Source: Shewanella gelidii
GTDB taxonomy: Bacteria > Pseudomonadota > Gammaproteobacteria > Enterobacterales > Shewanellaceae
Length of the DNA: 64,000 nucleotides
Direction of reading: 5' to 3'
Assembly: GCF_014647855.1 (NCBI RefSeq)
Contig: NZ_BMPZ01000001.1
Span: 124,001 to 188,000 of the forward strand
Both the position numbers and the translations under genes were made by a program. The stretch's first letter is position 1. Each line of letters starts with the position of its first letter. Positions 33,917 through 45,378 of the stretch are shown one piece after another. The notes under the pieces are model-generated. The model did not search any database. It had not been told where the DNA came from and saw nothing but the letters and a program-made list of their open reading frames with translations.

Positions 33917-34330
33917 CTAAGCTTCAAATTGTTGACTGTTCTTAATATCTCGACGATTCACCACGACCAAGATAATCCCCATGATGGCGGTCAGACCAAA
34001 CAGGATAAGCAGCCATGCTTCCTCAACGTCAAGCCGGAAGTTTCCACCAACAGTTGCAGCAAGCAAGCCTAAGCCCACAGCACAAATTGAAAAACAAGCC
34101 GAAACGCCAGCAATAACCGTGCTCAAGCTAACCGCAAAGTGCTTACCTGAATCTGTGAATTTGGGTAAATACGGAGATATTGCAACAAAAACTCCGGCAG
34201 TCAGAATAGCCCAAAACCACATTCCGGCTCCGAGTAAGTGCTGTGATAACCAAGCCGTTGCCATGCAGCAGACACAATATATGATGGCAAAAAACTTAAA
34301 TAGGTTCGACAAAACGACGTCTCTAGCCAT
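33917..34330 (-). CDS. Small inner-membrane protein of unknown function
   Basis: The 137-residue product from the ATG at 34330 has four strongly hydrophobic segments (about residues 8-27, 33-49, 65-90 and 102-122). It ends in a basic/polar tail (VNRRDIKNSQQFEA). I recognise no family. The Shine-Dalgarno is weak. The frame is open over its whole length and the TM spacing is regular, so it is likely a real gene. It lies between the accessory patch and the cyd operon. Confidence 0.6.
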   Translation of the reverse strand: MARDVVLSNLFKFFAIIYCVCCMATAWLSQHLLGAGMWFWAILTAGVFVAISPYLPKFTDSGKHFAVSLSTVIAGVSACFSICAVGLGLLAATVGGNFRLDVEEAWLLILFGLTAIMGIILVVVNRRDIKNSQQFEA

Positions 34331-34506
34331 TGGCAAGTAATAGCGAATGATGACAAGAATTCGCAGTTTAAGCGAGCAACATTTTCCTCAAATGAAGAGC
34401 ATTTATAACTCCCAAACCTTGAATTCACTTGTTGTATTTCCGAGCAATGGCAGAAATCAAGCTCGTTAGCCAAGGGGGGACTCACTTAATCTTCGATGTT
34501 ATATAC

Positions 34507-34533
34507 AAAAAAGCCTGCACAGGCAGGCTTTTT
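34507..34533 (-). terminator. Terminator of the cydABX operon
   Basis: A stem AAAAAAGCCTGC/GCAGGCTTTTT with loop ACAG has a T-run on both strands. It lies 86 bp after cydX on the minus strand and also blocks read-through from the other side. Confidence 0.9.
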
Positions 34534-34618
34534 GATTTTGAGCTCAATTATTTTTTCGCGATTGATTCCGTAGCCATATATCAAAGGCTACAAAATCAAA
34601 AGGTTACAAAATAGTAGA

Positions 34619-34738
34619 CTATGAGTCCTCTTGCTCAATCGCGCGATCCATATTTTCTGTGTGCTCTAACCACAAGGCATTAATAATGCCAAAAGAGCAA
34701 GCCAGTAATACACCAAGTATCCAAGTGAAATACCACAT
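34619..34738 (-). CDS. cydX: Cytochrome bd oxidase small subunit CydX
   Basis: A 39-residue single-span membrane protein, MWYFTWILGVLLACSFGIIN followed by ALWLEHTENMDRAIEQEDS. The N-terminal MWYFxWILG and the position 14 bp after cydB are diagnostic of CydX, which stabilises the heme centres of cytochrome bd. GGAG lies upstream of the ATG at 34738. It is too short for standard ORF cut-offs. Confidence 0.95.
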   Translation of the reverse strand: MWYFTWILGVLLACSFGIINALWLEHTENMDRAIEQEDS

Positions 34739-34752
34739 AATTATTTGCTCCT

Positions 34753-35892
34753 TTAATAGAGTGATGTCTTGTTATCTGCAATGAACTTACGATCAAGGCG
34801 ACCAAACATCTTGTAATACGTCCACGCTGTGTAGCTTAAAACAATCGGGACAAAAATGATTGCGGCAAATGTCATAACCGTCAGCGTCATTTCACTCGCT
34901 GTAGCATCCCACATTGTCAGACTCAGGTTCGGGTCAAGTGACGAAGGCATCACGAATGGGAACATCGCAGCGCCACAAGTTAAAATCACTGAGGCAACGG
35001 CTAATGAGCTAAACAAGAACGCAAAACCACAGCGGTTAAAACGACTACATACAATCACAAGTAATGGCAATGCTAACCCCAAAACAGGGAACAACATGGT
35101 AATTGGATATTTATCGTAGTTGGCTAACCAAGCACCAGCTTCGATTGCTACGGTTTTGTTTGCAGGATTAGACGCTGCAAAATGATCAAGGTTCGATGTA
35201 ATCACATAACCATCAATGCCATTCATTAGCCAGACACCTGCAACTGCAAACAACAGAGTCACAGCAAGTGCGAGCACTTGTGTAAAGCTAGCTGCGCGAA
35301 CCCTGAGCTCACCTTCTGTTTTCATTTGTAGCCATGTTGCACCTTGCATCATGAACATACAAACACTCACTAAACCTGCGACCAAGGCAAATGGATTTAA
35401 CAAGCCAAAGAAACCACCATGATAGGTTGCTCTTAAGAACTCATCAAAATCAAATGGTACCCCTTGGAGCAAGTTACCAAATGCAACACCAATAATGAGC
35501 GGAGGAACGAAGCTACCAAAGAAAATTGCCCAGTCCCAAGACTTACGCCATTTTGGGTCTTCGATTTTCGAGCGATAATCAAAACCAACGGGGCGCATAA
35601 ACAATGCGAGCAGTGTCAAAACCATCGCAATGTAAAAACCCGAGAACGATACGGCATAAACCATTGGCCACGCCGCAAACAAAGCACCACCGGCCGTGAT
35701 TAACCAAACTTGGTTACCGTCCCAATGCGGGGCAATTGAGTTAATCATAATACGGCGTTCAGTATCATCGGTTCCGACAAACGGAAGCAATGCACCAACC
35801 CCCATATCAAAACCGTCAGTAACCGCAAAACCGATAAACAACACGCCAATGAGCGCCCACCAAATAAATCTTAACGTTTCATAATCAAACAT
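34753..35892 (-). CDS. cydB: Cytochrome bd ubiquinol oxidase subunit II (CydB)
   Basis: This is the second large membrane subunit of the high-affinity oxygen reductase. It has 379 residues, the usual length, with eight or more membrane segments. The start MFDYETLRFIWWALIGVLFI and GFAVTDGFDMGVGALLPFVG, and the block MINSIAPHWDGNQVWLITAG, are highly conserved in CydB. It starts 14 bp after cydA. Confidence 0.98.
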   Translation of the reverse strand: MFDYETLRFIWWALIGVLFIGFAVTDGFDMGVGALLPFVGTDDTERRIMINSIAPHWDGNQVWLITAGGALFAAWPMVYAVSFSGFYIAMVLTLLALFMRPVGFDYRSKIEDPKWRKSWDWAIFFGSFVPPLIIGVAFGNLLQGVPFDFDEFLRATYHGGFFGLLNPFALVAGLVSVCMFMMQGATWLQMKTEGELRVRAASFTQVLALAVTLLFAVAGVWLMNGIDGYVITSNLDHFAASNPANKTVAIEAGAWLANYDKYPITMLFPVLGLALPLLVIVCSRFNRCGFAFLFSSLAVASVILTCGAAMFPFVMPSSLDPNLSLTMWDATASEMTLTVMTFAAIIFVPIVLSYTAWTYYKMFGRLDRKFIADNKTSLY

Positions 35893-35906
35893 GATGAATG
35901 CTCCTG

Positions 35907-37460
35907 TTATGCCTGCTGCTCAAAGTGATAACGGCCGGTCTTCAAGCTACTTGGACCACGACGGGCAAACTTAACCATTAAGTAACTCTCAATCACGAGT
36001 AACACGGTGTAAAAGGCACTGATACTGATAATACTGAACCAAAGATCTCCGGCACTCAGGCTAGATGCTGACATAAAGGTCGGCAGCACTTCAGAGATAG
36101 TCCACGGTTGGCGACCATACTCTGCAACGAACCAACCACATTCAATTGCAATCCAAGGTAACGGCAGTCCGTACAATGCAGCTTTCAGCACCCACTTCTT
36201 CTCAGCAATGCGATGACGCGTACTTTGCCAGAATGCAGCTGCGAAAATAATCAGCATCAAGACACCGGCAGCGACCATGATCCGGAAGGTCCAAAACATA
36301 GGTGCAACCTGCGGAATAGAGTCGAGCGCTGCGGCTTTAATTTGTTCTTCAGTGGCATCCACAATCTTGTCGGTGTAACGCTTCAGAAGGAGGCCGTAAC
36401 CCAAATCAACTTTGGCGTCTTCAAAAGCCGCTCTGACTTCAGGCGTCTCGTCACCTGCACGCAATTTTTCTAACAGTGCGTATGCTTCCATACCATGGCG
36501 GATTCGAATTTCATGGTTTGCAATTAAGTCTTTCAAGCCGACCACTTGTTCATCAATAGAACGGGTGGCGATTATCCCCATGACATACGGAATTTTAAGG
36601 GCGTAGTCAGTATGTTGCGTTTCTTGGTTAGGGAAACCTGCTACCGTAAATGCCGCTGGTGCCGGCTCAGTATGCCACTCAGCCTCAATCGCAGCTAACT
36701 TAACGCGTTGCACTTCGCCAACTTCATATCCTGATTCATCACCGAGTACGATAACAGACAAAATAGAAGCCATACCGAAACTCGCAGCAATTGCAAAAGA
36801 GCGACGAGCAAAAGGTAAGTCTCGATTCTTCAGGATGTAATATGCACTGATTGCAAGTACAAACATTGAACCCGCAACATAGCCAGAAGCTACGGTATGG
36901 ACAAACTTGACCTGAGCAACCGGGTTGAACAATACGTCAGCGAAACTCGTCATTTCCATACGCATGGTTTCATAGTTAAATACCGAACCGACAGGGTTTT
37001 GCATCCAACCATTGGCCACAAGAATCCACAGTGCAGACATATTCGAACCAATTGCAACCAACCAAGTCACTGCCAAGTGTTGGCGTTTACTGAATCGGTC
37101 CCAACCAAAGAAGAACATTCCCACGAACGTCGATTCAAGGAAGAATGCCATCAAACCTTCAATCGCAAGTGGTGCACCAAAAATATCCCCAACGTAGTGG
37201 GAATAGTAAGACCAGTTTGTACCAAACTGGAATTCCATTGCTAAACCGGTTGTCACACCAATTGCAAAGTTAATTCCAAATAACTTACCCCAGAACTTGG
37301 TCATATCCTTATATATTTGTTTATCTGTCATCACATAAAGTGATTCCATGATCGCTAGCAAAAATGCTAGCCCCAAAGTTAGGGGAACAAACAGGAAGTG
37401 ATACATTGCTGTCATCGCAAATTGAAAGCGCGATAGCTCAACAACCTCTTCAACAATCAT
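35907..37460 (-). CDS. cydA: Cytochrome bd ubiquinol oxidase subunit I (CydA)
   Basis: CydA oxidises quinol and carries hemes b558, b595 and d. It has 517 residues from the ATG at 37460, where GAGGAG lies 6 nt upstream; the longer frame (37487) has no family match. Heme-ligand regions are visible: the His in [15 protein letters not shown], the His in [17 protein letters not shown] and the Met in [16 protein letters not shown] conserved Q-loop region with [20 protein letters not shown] is present. It is the first gene of cydABX. Confidence 0.98.
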   Translation of the reverse strand: MIVEEVVELSRFQFAMTAMYHFLFVPLTLGLAFLLAIMESLYVMTDKQIYKDMTKFWGKLFGINFAIGVTTGLAMEFQFGTNWSYYSHYVGDIFGAPLAIEGLMAFFLESTFVGMFFFGWDRFSKRQHLAVTWLVAIGSNMSALWILVANGWMQNPVGSVFNYETMRMEMTSFADVLFNPVAQVKFVHTVASGYVAGSMFVLAISAYYILKNRDLPFARRSFAIAASFGMASILSVIVLGDESGYEVGEVQRVKLAAIEAEWHTEPAPAAFTVAGFPNQETQHTDYALKIPYVMGIIATRSIDEQVVGLKDLIANHEIRIRHGMEAYALLEKLRAGDETPEVRAAFEDAKVDLGYGLLLKRYTDKIVDATEEQIKAAALDSIPQVAPMFWTFRIMVAAGVLMLIIFAAAFWQSTRHRIAEKKWVLKAALYGLPLPWIAIECGWFVAEYGRQPWTISEVLPTFMSASSLSAGDLWFSIISISAFYTVLLVIESYLMVKFARRGPSSLKTGRYHFEQQA

Positions 37461-37604
37461 TTGTGACTCCTCACGTGGAAAAACCAACCATTATTCATAT
37501 GGGCTGGCTGCATATAATCGGCATTAGATTGAATGACTTTTGCCATTGCTAATACAAAAGTATCTAAAATGCACCTTTCGTGTCCCACGCAAGATTAAAT
37601 GAAA

Positions 37605-37619
37605 GTTAATTAATCTTTG
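37605..37619 (-). promoter_or_regulatory. ArcA-like box upstream of cydA
   Basis: GTTAATTAATCTTTG agrees with the ArcA consensus GTTAATTAAATGTTA at about 10 of 15 positions, including the whole first nine. cyd operons are commonly ArcA-activated in gammaproteobacteria. The match alone is weak. Confidence 0.3.
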
Positions 37620-38540
37620 TGGGTATATCCTTAATAAGCTGCTGCAAATGTAGCAATTGTGCAATTTATATCGGCTGAGCTTACAAATCGATATAACGGG
37701 ACAAATTCAACAAAAACTGAAGCAACTCATTCATATAAGCCATCATTTTATAGCATCGCCATAGCCAACAAATCAACGACAAGCTCAAGAACAGGAATAA
37801 TTTGCGAGTTACCGCACACTAACACCCCAAGAGGCGTTGATTAAAAAAACCAGCCATGGTAGGGCGAAAATAAATCAAGCAAAAAGCCTTGTTTTAATCA
37901 ACTTCACACAATTTACTACGCGAAACCATCTGAAATAACAAAAATGCACAAGCAGGCGCTCAAGGTATATACAAAAAGACATTATTAAACAAGATAGTAC
38001 AAAAAGTAGTGCAATGCGAAATCTAAAGAGAAAATAAAAAATACAGTTCAACTCAATTTCTATTTCACTTGAATAACTACCCATAAAGTCATAAAGCATT
38101 TAGTCACTGCTTTGAAATCTCAATATACCCATTGCCACATAAAATTGTATCCCCCATCAGAAATAATGAGCGCAACCACCTGTTATTAAACAAAATAATA
38201 CACGCTCCAATTTCATTGTGAGCAAATGAGCTCAGAATATGACGCCAACACAGTCAAGTGATAACGTCTTTATCAGCAAGAATTCCGATGAAATGAGGTC
38301 AAGAAGTAGCGAAAAATGAATGGGACTCATTTTCTCAACAGCAATGACACAATAAATTCCAATGGGCAATACAGCGTATTCCATGCTGGAATTCACATCT
38401 ATAAATGAAGATTATGACCCATTAAGGAGTCAAAGAGTGGCTAGCGGCACAATTACACAATTCTAATTATTAGATTTACCTAATCATATTATAAGCCACT
38501 GATATAATTAAATTGATTAACTTTTCCAAATTGACGGCAT

Positions 38541-38571
38541 AAAAAAAGAGCTAGGTAAAACCCAGCTCTTT
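38541..38571 (-). terminator. Terminator of purL
   Basis: A stem AAAGAGCT/AGCTCTTT, continued as GG/CC beyond one mismatch, has a T7 run on the minus strand, 40 bp after the purL stop. Confidence 0.85.
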
Positions 38572-38610
38572 CTTGACTAAAACCAAAGGTTATTATGCAT
38601 TTTTAAATAA

Positions 38611-41600
38611 TTAACCAATCTTAACGCGAGCGTTACGGAACATCCGCATCCAAGGGCTATCTTCACCCCAAGAATCAGGATGCCATGAGTTCGCCACGGT
38701 TCTAAACACGCGCTCAGGGTGCGGCATCATGATTGTCACCTTGCCGTCTGTCGAGCATATGCCAGACAAACCATCAGGAGAACCGTTCGGGTTTTGCGGA
38801 TACTGAGTTGCTACTTCCCCTAGTCCATTGACATACTTGATTGCCACAGTGCCTGACTGAAGTGCGGCCTGTTGCTGCTCAGGACTCTTAAATTCTGCAC
38901 GCCCTTCACCATGTGATACGGCGATAGGCATTCTTGACCCCGCCATACCCTCAAAGAAGATAGATGGGCTTTGTTGAACTTCAACTAAGCTGAATCTGGC
39001 TTCGAAACGCTCTGAACGGTTTCTCACAAAGTGTGGCCACAATTCGGTACCCGGAATGATTTCTTTGAGGTTCGATAGCATTTGGCAACCATTACAGACA
39101 CCAAGGGAAAAACTATCATCACGGGCAAAGAATTGCGTAAACTGATCTCGAGCACGCTCATTGAACAGGATTGATTTCGCCCAACCCTCGCCGGCACCCA
39201 GCACATCACCGTAAGAGAAGCCACCACAAGCAACTAGTCCTTGGAACTCCTCTAAAGAGATGCGGCCCGCGAGAATATCACTCATATGTACATCTCGGCT
39301 CTCAAAACCTGCACGATCAAATGCGGCAGCCATTTCTAAATGAGAGTTGACACCTTGTTCCCGCAAAATTGCCATTTTAGGTGCTGCACCTTTAAGAATA
39401 AATGGTGCGGCGACATCTTCACTCGGGTTGAAGCTCAATTGGGCACTCAAACCCGGTTCGTCAGGGTTCTGCTTCAATTGGTGTTCTTCTAGTGCACATT
39501 GCGGGTTATCACGCAACGACTGCATTTGATAAGTGGTTTCTGCCCAAATCGTACGTAATTCGCTACGAGACTCTGTCACAACAGGACGACCATCTCGACT
39601 AATTCGAATCTGATTACCAGGCTGCAAAGTACCAATGGGCTTGCAATCAACCCCGCCGGCAGAATAACTCTGGCAAATTTGCGCTGCATCTTGCGCGCTC
39701 ACCTGCATGACGGCACCAAGCTCTTCATTGAATAGGACTTCTACATCGGTCCCCTCAACGCCATCCAATTCAATGTTTAAACCTGTATTCCCCGCAAAAG
39801 CCATTTCAACAAGCGTTGTAAATAGGCCACCATCACTTCTATCGTGATACGCGATCAATTTGTTATCCGCAACGAGTTGCTGAGTCACTTCAAAGAAGTG
39901 GCGCAAATTCGATGCTTGTTCGAGATCGGGGGCTAAATCACCCAGCTCCCCATAAACTTGCGCAAGGCATGAGCCACCGAGTCGACGTTGCCCGTTACTT
40001 AAATCAACGGCTAACAAACAGGTTTCCCCTTTGTCACTACGTAGCTCTGGTGTTACGGTTTTACGAATATCTTGGACGGCACCAAATGCCGTAATGACCA
40101 AAGACATCGGAGAAGTGACTGCTTTATCTTCGCCACCGTCTTGCCATGCGGTCTTCATTGACATCGAGTCTTTACCGACTGGGATGGTCAACGACAATTC
40201 TGGACACAATTCTTCACCCACGGCCTTCACCGCTTCATAAAGTCCGGCGTCCTCTCCTGGGTGCCCTGCTGCAGACATCCAGTTCGCAGACAGTTTAATG
40301 CGTTTCATCGAGCCAATATCTGCACCGGCAATGTTCATGATGGACTCTGCAACGGCCATGCGAGCAGACGCGCCAAAGTCAAGCAAGGCAAGTGGTGTAC
40401 GCTCACCCATAGACATAGCCTCACCGCAATAAGCATCAAAGCTTGAAGCGGTCACTGCACAATCAGCAACTGGAACTTGCCAAGGTCCAACCATTTGGTC
40501 GCGATTCACTAAACCTGTGACACTGCGATCGCCAATGGTGATCAGGAAAGTTTTTTCAGCAATGGTTGGCAAACGCAATAAACGACGTACTGCATCGGCA
40601 ACATTGATCTCTTGCTGATCAAGCGCTTTGGATTGTGCTTTCGCCGAAACCACATCGCGGCTCATTTTAGGCGCTTTACCAAGCAACACTTCAAGCGGCA
40701 AATCAATCGGCTTGTCATCAAAATGATTATCGGTCAGCGTTAAATGTTCTTCTTTCGTCGCCTCACCAACAACGGCAAATGGCGCTCTTTCACGCTTACA
40801 GATTGCAGCGAACGTTTCTAAATTTTCCGAAGCAACAGACATGACGTAACGCTCTTGCGACTCGTTACACCAGATCTCTAGCGGGCTCATGCCTCGCTCA
40901 TCAGACGGCACATTACGCAGTTCAAAGTTGCCACCACGACCACCGTCACTGACAAGCTCAGGGAAAGCATTAGATAAGCCCCCCGCTCCAACGTCATGAA
41001 TAAATTGGATGGGATTGTCGTCACCCATTTGCCAGCAACGATCAATGACTTCTTGGCAACGACGTTCCATTTCTGGGTTTTCACGCTGCACTGAAGCAAA
41101 ATCTAAATCTTCGCTTGATTGGCCCGATGCCATCGATGAAGCAGCACCGCCACCTAGGCCAATATTCATGGCTGGACCACCAAGTACGATCAACTTCGCA
41201 CCAACCGTGATCTCACCCTTTTGAACATGATCTTCTCGGATATTTCCTAAACCACCGGCGAGCATAATGGGCTTGTGGTAACCACGAACTTCCACGCCAT
41301 TATGGCTATTCACTTCTTGCTCATAGGTTCGGAAGTAACCTAGCAGGGCCGGGCGACCAAATTCATTATTAAATGCGGCGCCACCCAGTGGACCTTCTGT
41401 CATAATATCGAGCGCATTTACAATACGAGATGGCTTGCCATAATCTTGTTCCCAAGGTTGCTCAAAACCAGGAATTTTAAGGTTTGACACACTGAAACCG
41501 GTCAGACCGGCTTTCGGTTTAGAGCCTCGGCCAGTTGCCCCTTCATCTCGGATTTCACCACCAGAACCTGTTGCAGCACCCGGGTATGGGCTAATTGCGG

Positions 41601-42492
41601 TCGGATGGTTATGGGTTTCCACCTTCATCAAGATGTGCATTGGCTCGGTATGGTATTGATAAACACCTTCAGCATTTGGGAAGAAGCGACCTGCCGTGCC
41701 ACCGGTCATCACAGCCGCGTTATCTTTATAGGCAGATAGCACGTTGTCCGGTGTGACTTCATAGGTATTCTTAATCATTTTGAACAATGACTTCGGCTGC
41801 TCTTTGCCATCAATCTTCCAATCTGCATTAAAGATTTTGTGACGGCAATGTTCAGAGTTTGCTTGCGCAAACATCATCAGCTCAATGTCGTGGGGGTTAC
41901 GGCCTAGTGCAACAAAATTTTCAACAAGATAATCAATTTCATCTTCCGCTAAGGCAAGGCCAAGCTCTGTATTGGCATATTCGAGTGCCCGGCGGCCTTC
42001 CCCTAAAATATTGACACTGGTAAACGCGGCTGGCTCGGTTTCATTAAATAGTTGCGCAGCACTTTCAAAGGTGGGCACAACAACTTCAACCATACGGTCG
42101 TGTAATAGATTATTTAAGGTTCCCTGCTGCTGAACGGTAAGCTCATCAGACTCCACATAATAAGCAATGCCACGTTCAAGGCGATTGATCTGGTTAAGGC
42201 CGCAATTATATGCGATATCCGTTGCTTTAGAAGACCAAGGAGAAATGGTGCCTGGACGAGGGGTAACAAAAATAAGCGAGCCAGAAGGTTGGTGCGACTC
42301 AATGGCTGGACCATAAGTCAGAATCTTATCAAGCTGTTGCTGTTGGTCGCTGGAAAGCGTTCCGGACATATCAGCTAAATGGATGTACTCAGCATAAATC
42401 TGGCTAACGGGTAATGCAGCACTACGACATGCTTCCATTAACTTTTGCACTCTAAACGCAGAAAGTGCGGGGGCTCCGCGGATGATTTCCAT
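38611..42492 (-). CDS. purL: Phosphoribosylformylglycinamidine synthase PurL
   Basis: PurL converts FGAR, glutamine and ATP to FGAM in purine synthesis. The 1293-residue product is the large, single-chain type. It has an N-terminal PurS-like part, two AIRS-type ATP domains ([35 protein letters not shown] segment) and a C-terminal class I glutaminase domain. Its nucleophile Cys is in [11 protein letters not shown], with His/Glu near MPHPERVFR. Adjacent GTG (42495) and ATG (42492) starts exist; I use the ATG. It faces away from mltF. Confidence 0.98.
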   Translation of the reverse strand: MEIIRGAPALSAFRVQKLMEACRSAALPVSQIYAEYIHLADMSGTLSSDQQQQLDKILTYGPAIESHQPSGSLIFVTPRPGTISPWSSKATDIAYNCGLNQINRLERGIAYYVESDELTVQQQGTLNNLLHDRMVEVVVPTFESAAQLFNETEPAAFTSVNILGEGRRALEYANTELGLALAEDEIDYLVENFVALGRNPHDIELMMFAQANSEHCRHKIFNADWKIDGKEQPKSLFKMIKNTYEVTPDNVLSAYKDNAAVMTGGTAGRFFPNAEGVYQYHTEPMHILMKVETHNHPTAISPYPGAATGSGGEIRDEGATGRGSKPKAGLTGFSVSNLKIPGFEQPWEQDYGKPSRIVNALDIMTEGPLGGAAFNNEFGRPALLGYFRTYEQEVNSHNGVEVRGYHKPIMLAGGLGNIREDHVQKGEITVGAKLIVLGGPAMNIGLGGGAASSMASGQSSEDLDFASVQRENPEMERRCQEVIDRCWQMGDDNPIQFIHDVGAGGLSNAFPELVSDGGRGGNFELRNVPSDERGMSPLEIWCNESQERYVMSVASENLETFAAICKRERAPFAVVGEATKEEHLTLTDNHFDDKPIDLPLEVLLGKAPKMSRDVVSAKAQSKALDQQEINVADAVRRLLRLPTIAEKTFLITIGDRSVTGLVNRDQMVGPWQVPVADCAVTASSFDAYCGEAMSMGERTPLALLDFGASARMAVAESIMNIAGADIGSMKRIKLSANWMSAAGHPGEDAGLYEAVKAVGEELCPELSLTIPVGKDSMSMKTAWQDGGEDKAVTSPMSLVITAFGAVQDIRKTVTPELRSDKGETCLLAVDLSNGQRRLGGSCLAQVYGELGDLAPDLEQASNLRHFFEVTQQLVADNKLIAYHDRSDGGLFTTLVEMAFAGNTGLNIELDGVEGTDVEVLFNEELGAVMQVSAQDAAQICQSYSAGGVDCKPIGTLQPGNQIRISRDGRPVVTESRSELRTIWAETTYQMQSLRDNPQCALEEHQLKQNPDEPGLSAQLSFNPSEDVAAPFILKGAAPKMAILREQGVNSHLEMAAAFDRAGFESRDVHMSDILAGRISLEEFQGLVACGGFSYGDVLGAGEGWAKSILFNERARDQFTQFFARDDSFSLGVCNGCQMLSNLKEIIPGTELWPHFVRNRSERFEARFSLVEVQQSPSIFFEGMAGSRMPIAVSHGEGRAEFKSPEQQQAALQSGTVAIKYVNGLGEVATQYPQNPNGSPDGLSGICSTDGKVTIMMPHPERVFRTVANSWHPDSWGEDSPWMRMFRNARVKIG

Positions 42493-42764
42493 CACGTCTT
42501 TTCACCTTTTTGATTATAAATTGCAGGGTCAGAACTGCGCGCTATTATAGGGAAATGTGCGCTACAAATCACCTTTAGCGCTTCGTCTGACGTGCGATTC
42601 AAGGCCAATTGACGCCCCTGTTTTAAGAAAACAGTTATCATATTTAAGGATAACAAAATCTAGATTCGCACTTGCAGAATGCTAAGCCATACTTATTGTG
42701 TAATAATGGAGCCTCATCAAAGCAGGGAACAGCTACATCTTATTGATTTAAATGGCGTTTAATT

Positions 42765-44216
42765 TTGCTAACAACACTTAGATATTTTTTGATTTTCATG
42801 ACATGCAGTTTATTGGTGGCTTGCCAAGAACAAACCGTGTCAGATGAAAAACTATCAAGTGCAGAACCGAAAACCCACCTCAAAGTCGGCACTCTCTATG
42901 GCCCGCAAATTTATATCACGACCGGTCAGGGTAAGTATGGCTTTGACTACGAACTCGCTAAACGATTTGCTCGCCACCTCGGTTTGAAATTAAGTATGAC
43001 GCCTTACGCCAGTGTTTCTGATTTATACGCGGCGTTAGAAAACCAAGATATTGATATCATTGCCGCAGGCTTAACGGAAACTCCCAACCGCAAAGCACGT
43101 TTTAGGCTTGGTCCACCTTTATATTTTGTAGATCAGATTTTGGTTTACCGACAAGGCTCATCGCGGCCCCGAATGATTACCGACATTGATGAACCCATTA
43201 CCATTAATGCCGATTCAGCCTATGTAGAAACACTGAGCCGCTATCAGCAACAGCACCCAGAGCTGACATGGAAACAGGTTTATGGCAAAGACAACGAAGA
43301 ACTTTTGCACCTCATCGCAAAAGGAGAGCTGCAATATACAGTAAGTGATTCAAGTAGCTTACTGATTAACCGCAGAATGATGCCAGAATTAAGACAAGGT
43401 CCTATCCTCGCCAATGATCTGCCCGTCGTTTGGCTCCTTCCTGCAAACCAGAGCGACACCTTGATGAGCCATCTACTTGAGTTCTGGCATAAGGTTAATG
43501 TTAAGGGCACGCTTGAGCATTTAAATGAACGCTATTTTGGCCATGTAAAACGTTTTGACTATGTTGATACTCGAGCTTTCATACGCGCAATTGATAGCAA
43601 ACTGCCAAAGTATAAACATTTATTTCAAACCTATGCTGGCGAGCTCGACTGGAGAAAACTAGCGGCAACAAGCTATCAGGAGTCCCACTGGAATCCTAAG
43701 GCACGTTCTCCTACTGGCGTTCGCGGGATGATGATGTTAACACTGCCGACCGCCAAGCAGGTTGGAATTAAAAATCGACTTGATGCAGAGCAAAGCATTG
43801 AGGGTGGCGCGCGCTATTTGAAAAAGTTATTACGACGTTTGCCAGATTCTATCCCGGAAAACCAACGCATCTGGTTCGCACTCGCCTCTTATAATATTGG
43901 TATGGGGCACGTGGAAGATGCACGTAAGCTCGCCGAAAATATGGGACTTAATCCAAGTGCATGGCGGGACGTAAAGCAAGTCTTACCGTTATTGCAACAA
44001 AGACAATATTACCAAAAAACCCGCTACGGCTATGCTCGAGGAAGCGAAGCTGCCCACTATGTAGATAATATTCGCCGTTATTACGACACCATGGTCTGGC
44101 TCGATAGCCAAAGCGCCCACTTTGATGAAAAATCAGAAATGTCACAAACGACTGCTATCCTTTCCCCGCCAAAAAACAGCAAAGAATCAGAAGTCAGTGC
44201 GAGCCAACCGAAATAA
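42765..44216 (+). CDS. mltF: Membrane-bound lytic murein transglycosylase F
   Basis: MltF cuts peptidoglycan glycan strands at the outer membrane. The 483-residue product has lipobox LVAC (Cys20), an N-terminal extracellular solute-binding-type module (about 35-270; [19 protein letters not shown]) and a C-terminal SLT lysozyme-like domain (about 290-440). The catalytic Glu is in [20 protein letters not shown]. The start appears to be TTG; no ATG gives a complete signal peptide. It is divergent from purL, as in E. coli and vibrios. Confidence 0.95.
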   Translation: MLTTLRYFLIFMTCSLLVACQEQTVSDEKLSSAEPKTHLKVGTLYGPQIYITTGQGKYGFDYELAKRFARHLGLKLSMTPYASVSDLYAALENQDIDIIAAGLTETPNRKARFRLGPPLYFVDQILVYRQGSSRPRMITDIDEPITINADSAYVETLSRYQQQHPELTWKQVYGKDNEELLHLIAKGELQYTVSDSSSLLINRRMMPELRQGPILANDLPVVWLLPANQSDTLMSHLLEFWHKVNVKGTLEHLNERYFGHVKRFDYVDTRAFIRAIDSKLPKYKHLFQTYAGELDWRKLAATSYQESHWNPKARSPTGVRGMMMLTLPTAKQVGIKNRLDAEQSIEGGARYLKKLLRRLPDSIPENQRIWFALASYNIGMGHVEDARKLAENMGLNPSAWRDVKQVLPLLQQRQYYQKTRYGYARGSEAAHYVDNIRRYYDTMVWLDSQSAHFDEKSEMSQTTAILSPPKNSKESEVSASQPK

Positions 44217-44711
44217 ACGCGCAGCCTTTGCAAGGCTCTGGCAGCACACAGGGCCGTGCATTGAATGCAGCCAAAGGGCCGTTTTATATTCTGGACAATG
44301 ACAAGGTGCAAAAATAATTAATTGGTGAAAATGAAACGGCTAGCGTTATGATGCGCACTCAAAATTGCAATGTAGAACAATCTAAAAATGCTCATGATGA
44401 TGAATTAAAGGGTTACAGTAACAGATATTTCGCCATATAATTAGCGAAAGCTTAACTGTATCGTTTACATCAATATTCAAGATAGTCGCCGCGTAAAAAC
44501 GAATACCGTCAAAAAGTATGATTGTAGAACTTCAGCGATTTAGAATATGATAATTCTCGTCAAATATATGGATAACTCTTTCAAATGAAAAACAAAAAAA
44601 TGATGAGAAATGCATCAAGACGGCGAACAATGTTAAAAACACGCCACTTACGCATGTTAAATCGACAAAAGCAGTTTTTCACTTTTATTCGAGTGCCAAA
44701 CTAGCGGCGAA
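44217..44711. other. Intergenic stretch between mltF and tadA
   Basis: Nearly 500 bp lie between converging mltF and tadA. The first 70 bp contain a 6-bp inverted repeat TGCATT-g-AATGCA flanked by repeated GGGCCG, possibly the mltF 3' end structure, but no clean terminator. I see no gene in the rest. Confidence 0.5.
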
Positions 44712-45203
44712 TTATCCTTTTTGTTGTTTCTTCGCTTTATGCTCTTTACGGCGTCGTTTAAAGAAATTGCTGAGCTGTTCGCTGCAGGCTTCAGCCATCA
44801 CGCCCCCCTCGACTTGCAATTGATGATTTAAATTTGGATGCTGCAATAGGTTCATCACGGTTCCCGCCGCTCCCGTCTTTTCATCGGCCGCACCAAATAC
44901 CAAACGTTTAATACGACTATGCACCATCGCCCCCGCACACATTGCGCACGGCTCTAGGGTGACATACATCGTTGTATCTAAGAGTCGATAATTTTCCAGT
45001 ACTTGTCCAGCCACACGCAAACACTGCATTTCGGCATGCGCACTCGGATCGCAAAGACCTATCGAATAATTGTAACCCTCAGCAATCAACTCGCCGTCTT
45101 TGACGAGTACTGCGCCGACCGGAACTTCATCTTTAGCCTCCGCTTGCGCTGCTAAAGCAATGGCTCTTTCCATCCAATATTCATCTGTTTTTAATTGTTG
45201 CAA
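44712..45203 (-). CDS. tadA: tRNA-specific adenosine deaminase TadA
   Basis: TadA deaminates A34 to inosine in tRNA-Arg(ACG). The 163-residue product has the zinc/catalytic motifs HAE in DPSAHAEMQ and PCxxC in LEPCAMCAGAMVHSRI, and ends with FFKRRRKEHKAKKQQKG. The best start is a TTG at 45203, because the conserved EYWM...ALAAQAEAKDEVPVGAV must be included and no ATG lies upstream. It follows guaA after a terminator. Confidence 0.96.
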   Translation of the reverse strand: MQQLKTDEYWMERAIALAAQAEAKDEVPVGAVLVKDGELIAEGYNYSIGLCDPSAHAEMQCLRVAGQVLENYRLLDTTMYVTLEPCAMCAGAMVHSRIKRLVFGAADEKTGAAGTVMNLLQHPNLNHQLQVEGGVMAEACSEQLSNFFKRRRKEHKAKKQQKG

Positions 45204-45309
45204 TGCGTCTTACTCACTCTAGAAAAACTTCTAATATAAACACAATCATTGGTACATTGATGCCTAACCAACCAATTGAAGTCATCATCAATGGCTGACG
45301 CGATTATAT

Positions 45310-45336
45310 AAAAAAAGACGCCGAGGCGCCTTTTTT
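45310..45336 (-). terminator. Terminator of guaBA
   Basis: A short GC stem (GGCGCC/GGCGTC, with a G-U pair on the minus strand) is flanked by A6 and T7 runs. It pairs better as minus-strand RNA than plus, in keeping with guaA direction. Confidence 0.8.
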
Positions 45337-45378
45337 ATCTTCAATCCAGTGAAACATCACTTTAGAAGTTCAGTGGCA

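Larger units (their letters stand above)
37461..38610. other. 1.15-kb stretch without a convincing gene
   Basis: This A+T-rich region upstream of cydA and downstream of purL holds only short ORFs, the longest on the minus strand 74 codons of low-complexity hydrophobic residues. Features seen: an ArcA-like sequence at 37605-37619 (GTTAATTAATCTTTG, starting 145 bp before cydA), a 7-bp inverted repeat TATATCG/CGATATA around 37668-37696, and the purL terminator at the right end. It may contain the cyd promoter and possibly a small RNA, but none is evident. Confidence 0.6.

Noticed and set aside
37875..38099. 74-codon minus-strand ORF in the cyd-purL gap
   Set aside because: Low-complexity hydrophobic translation of A+T-rich DNA, no ribosome site, no family resemblance.
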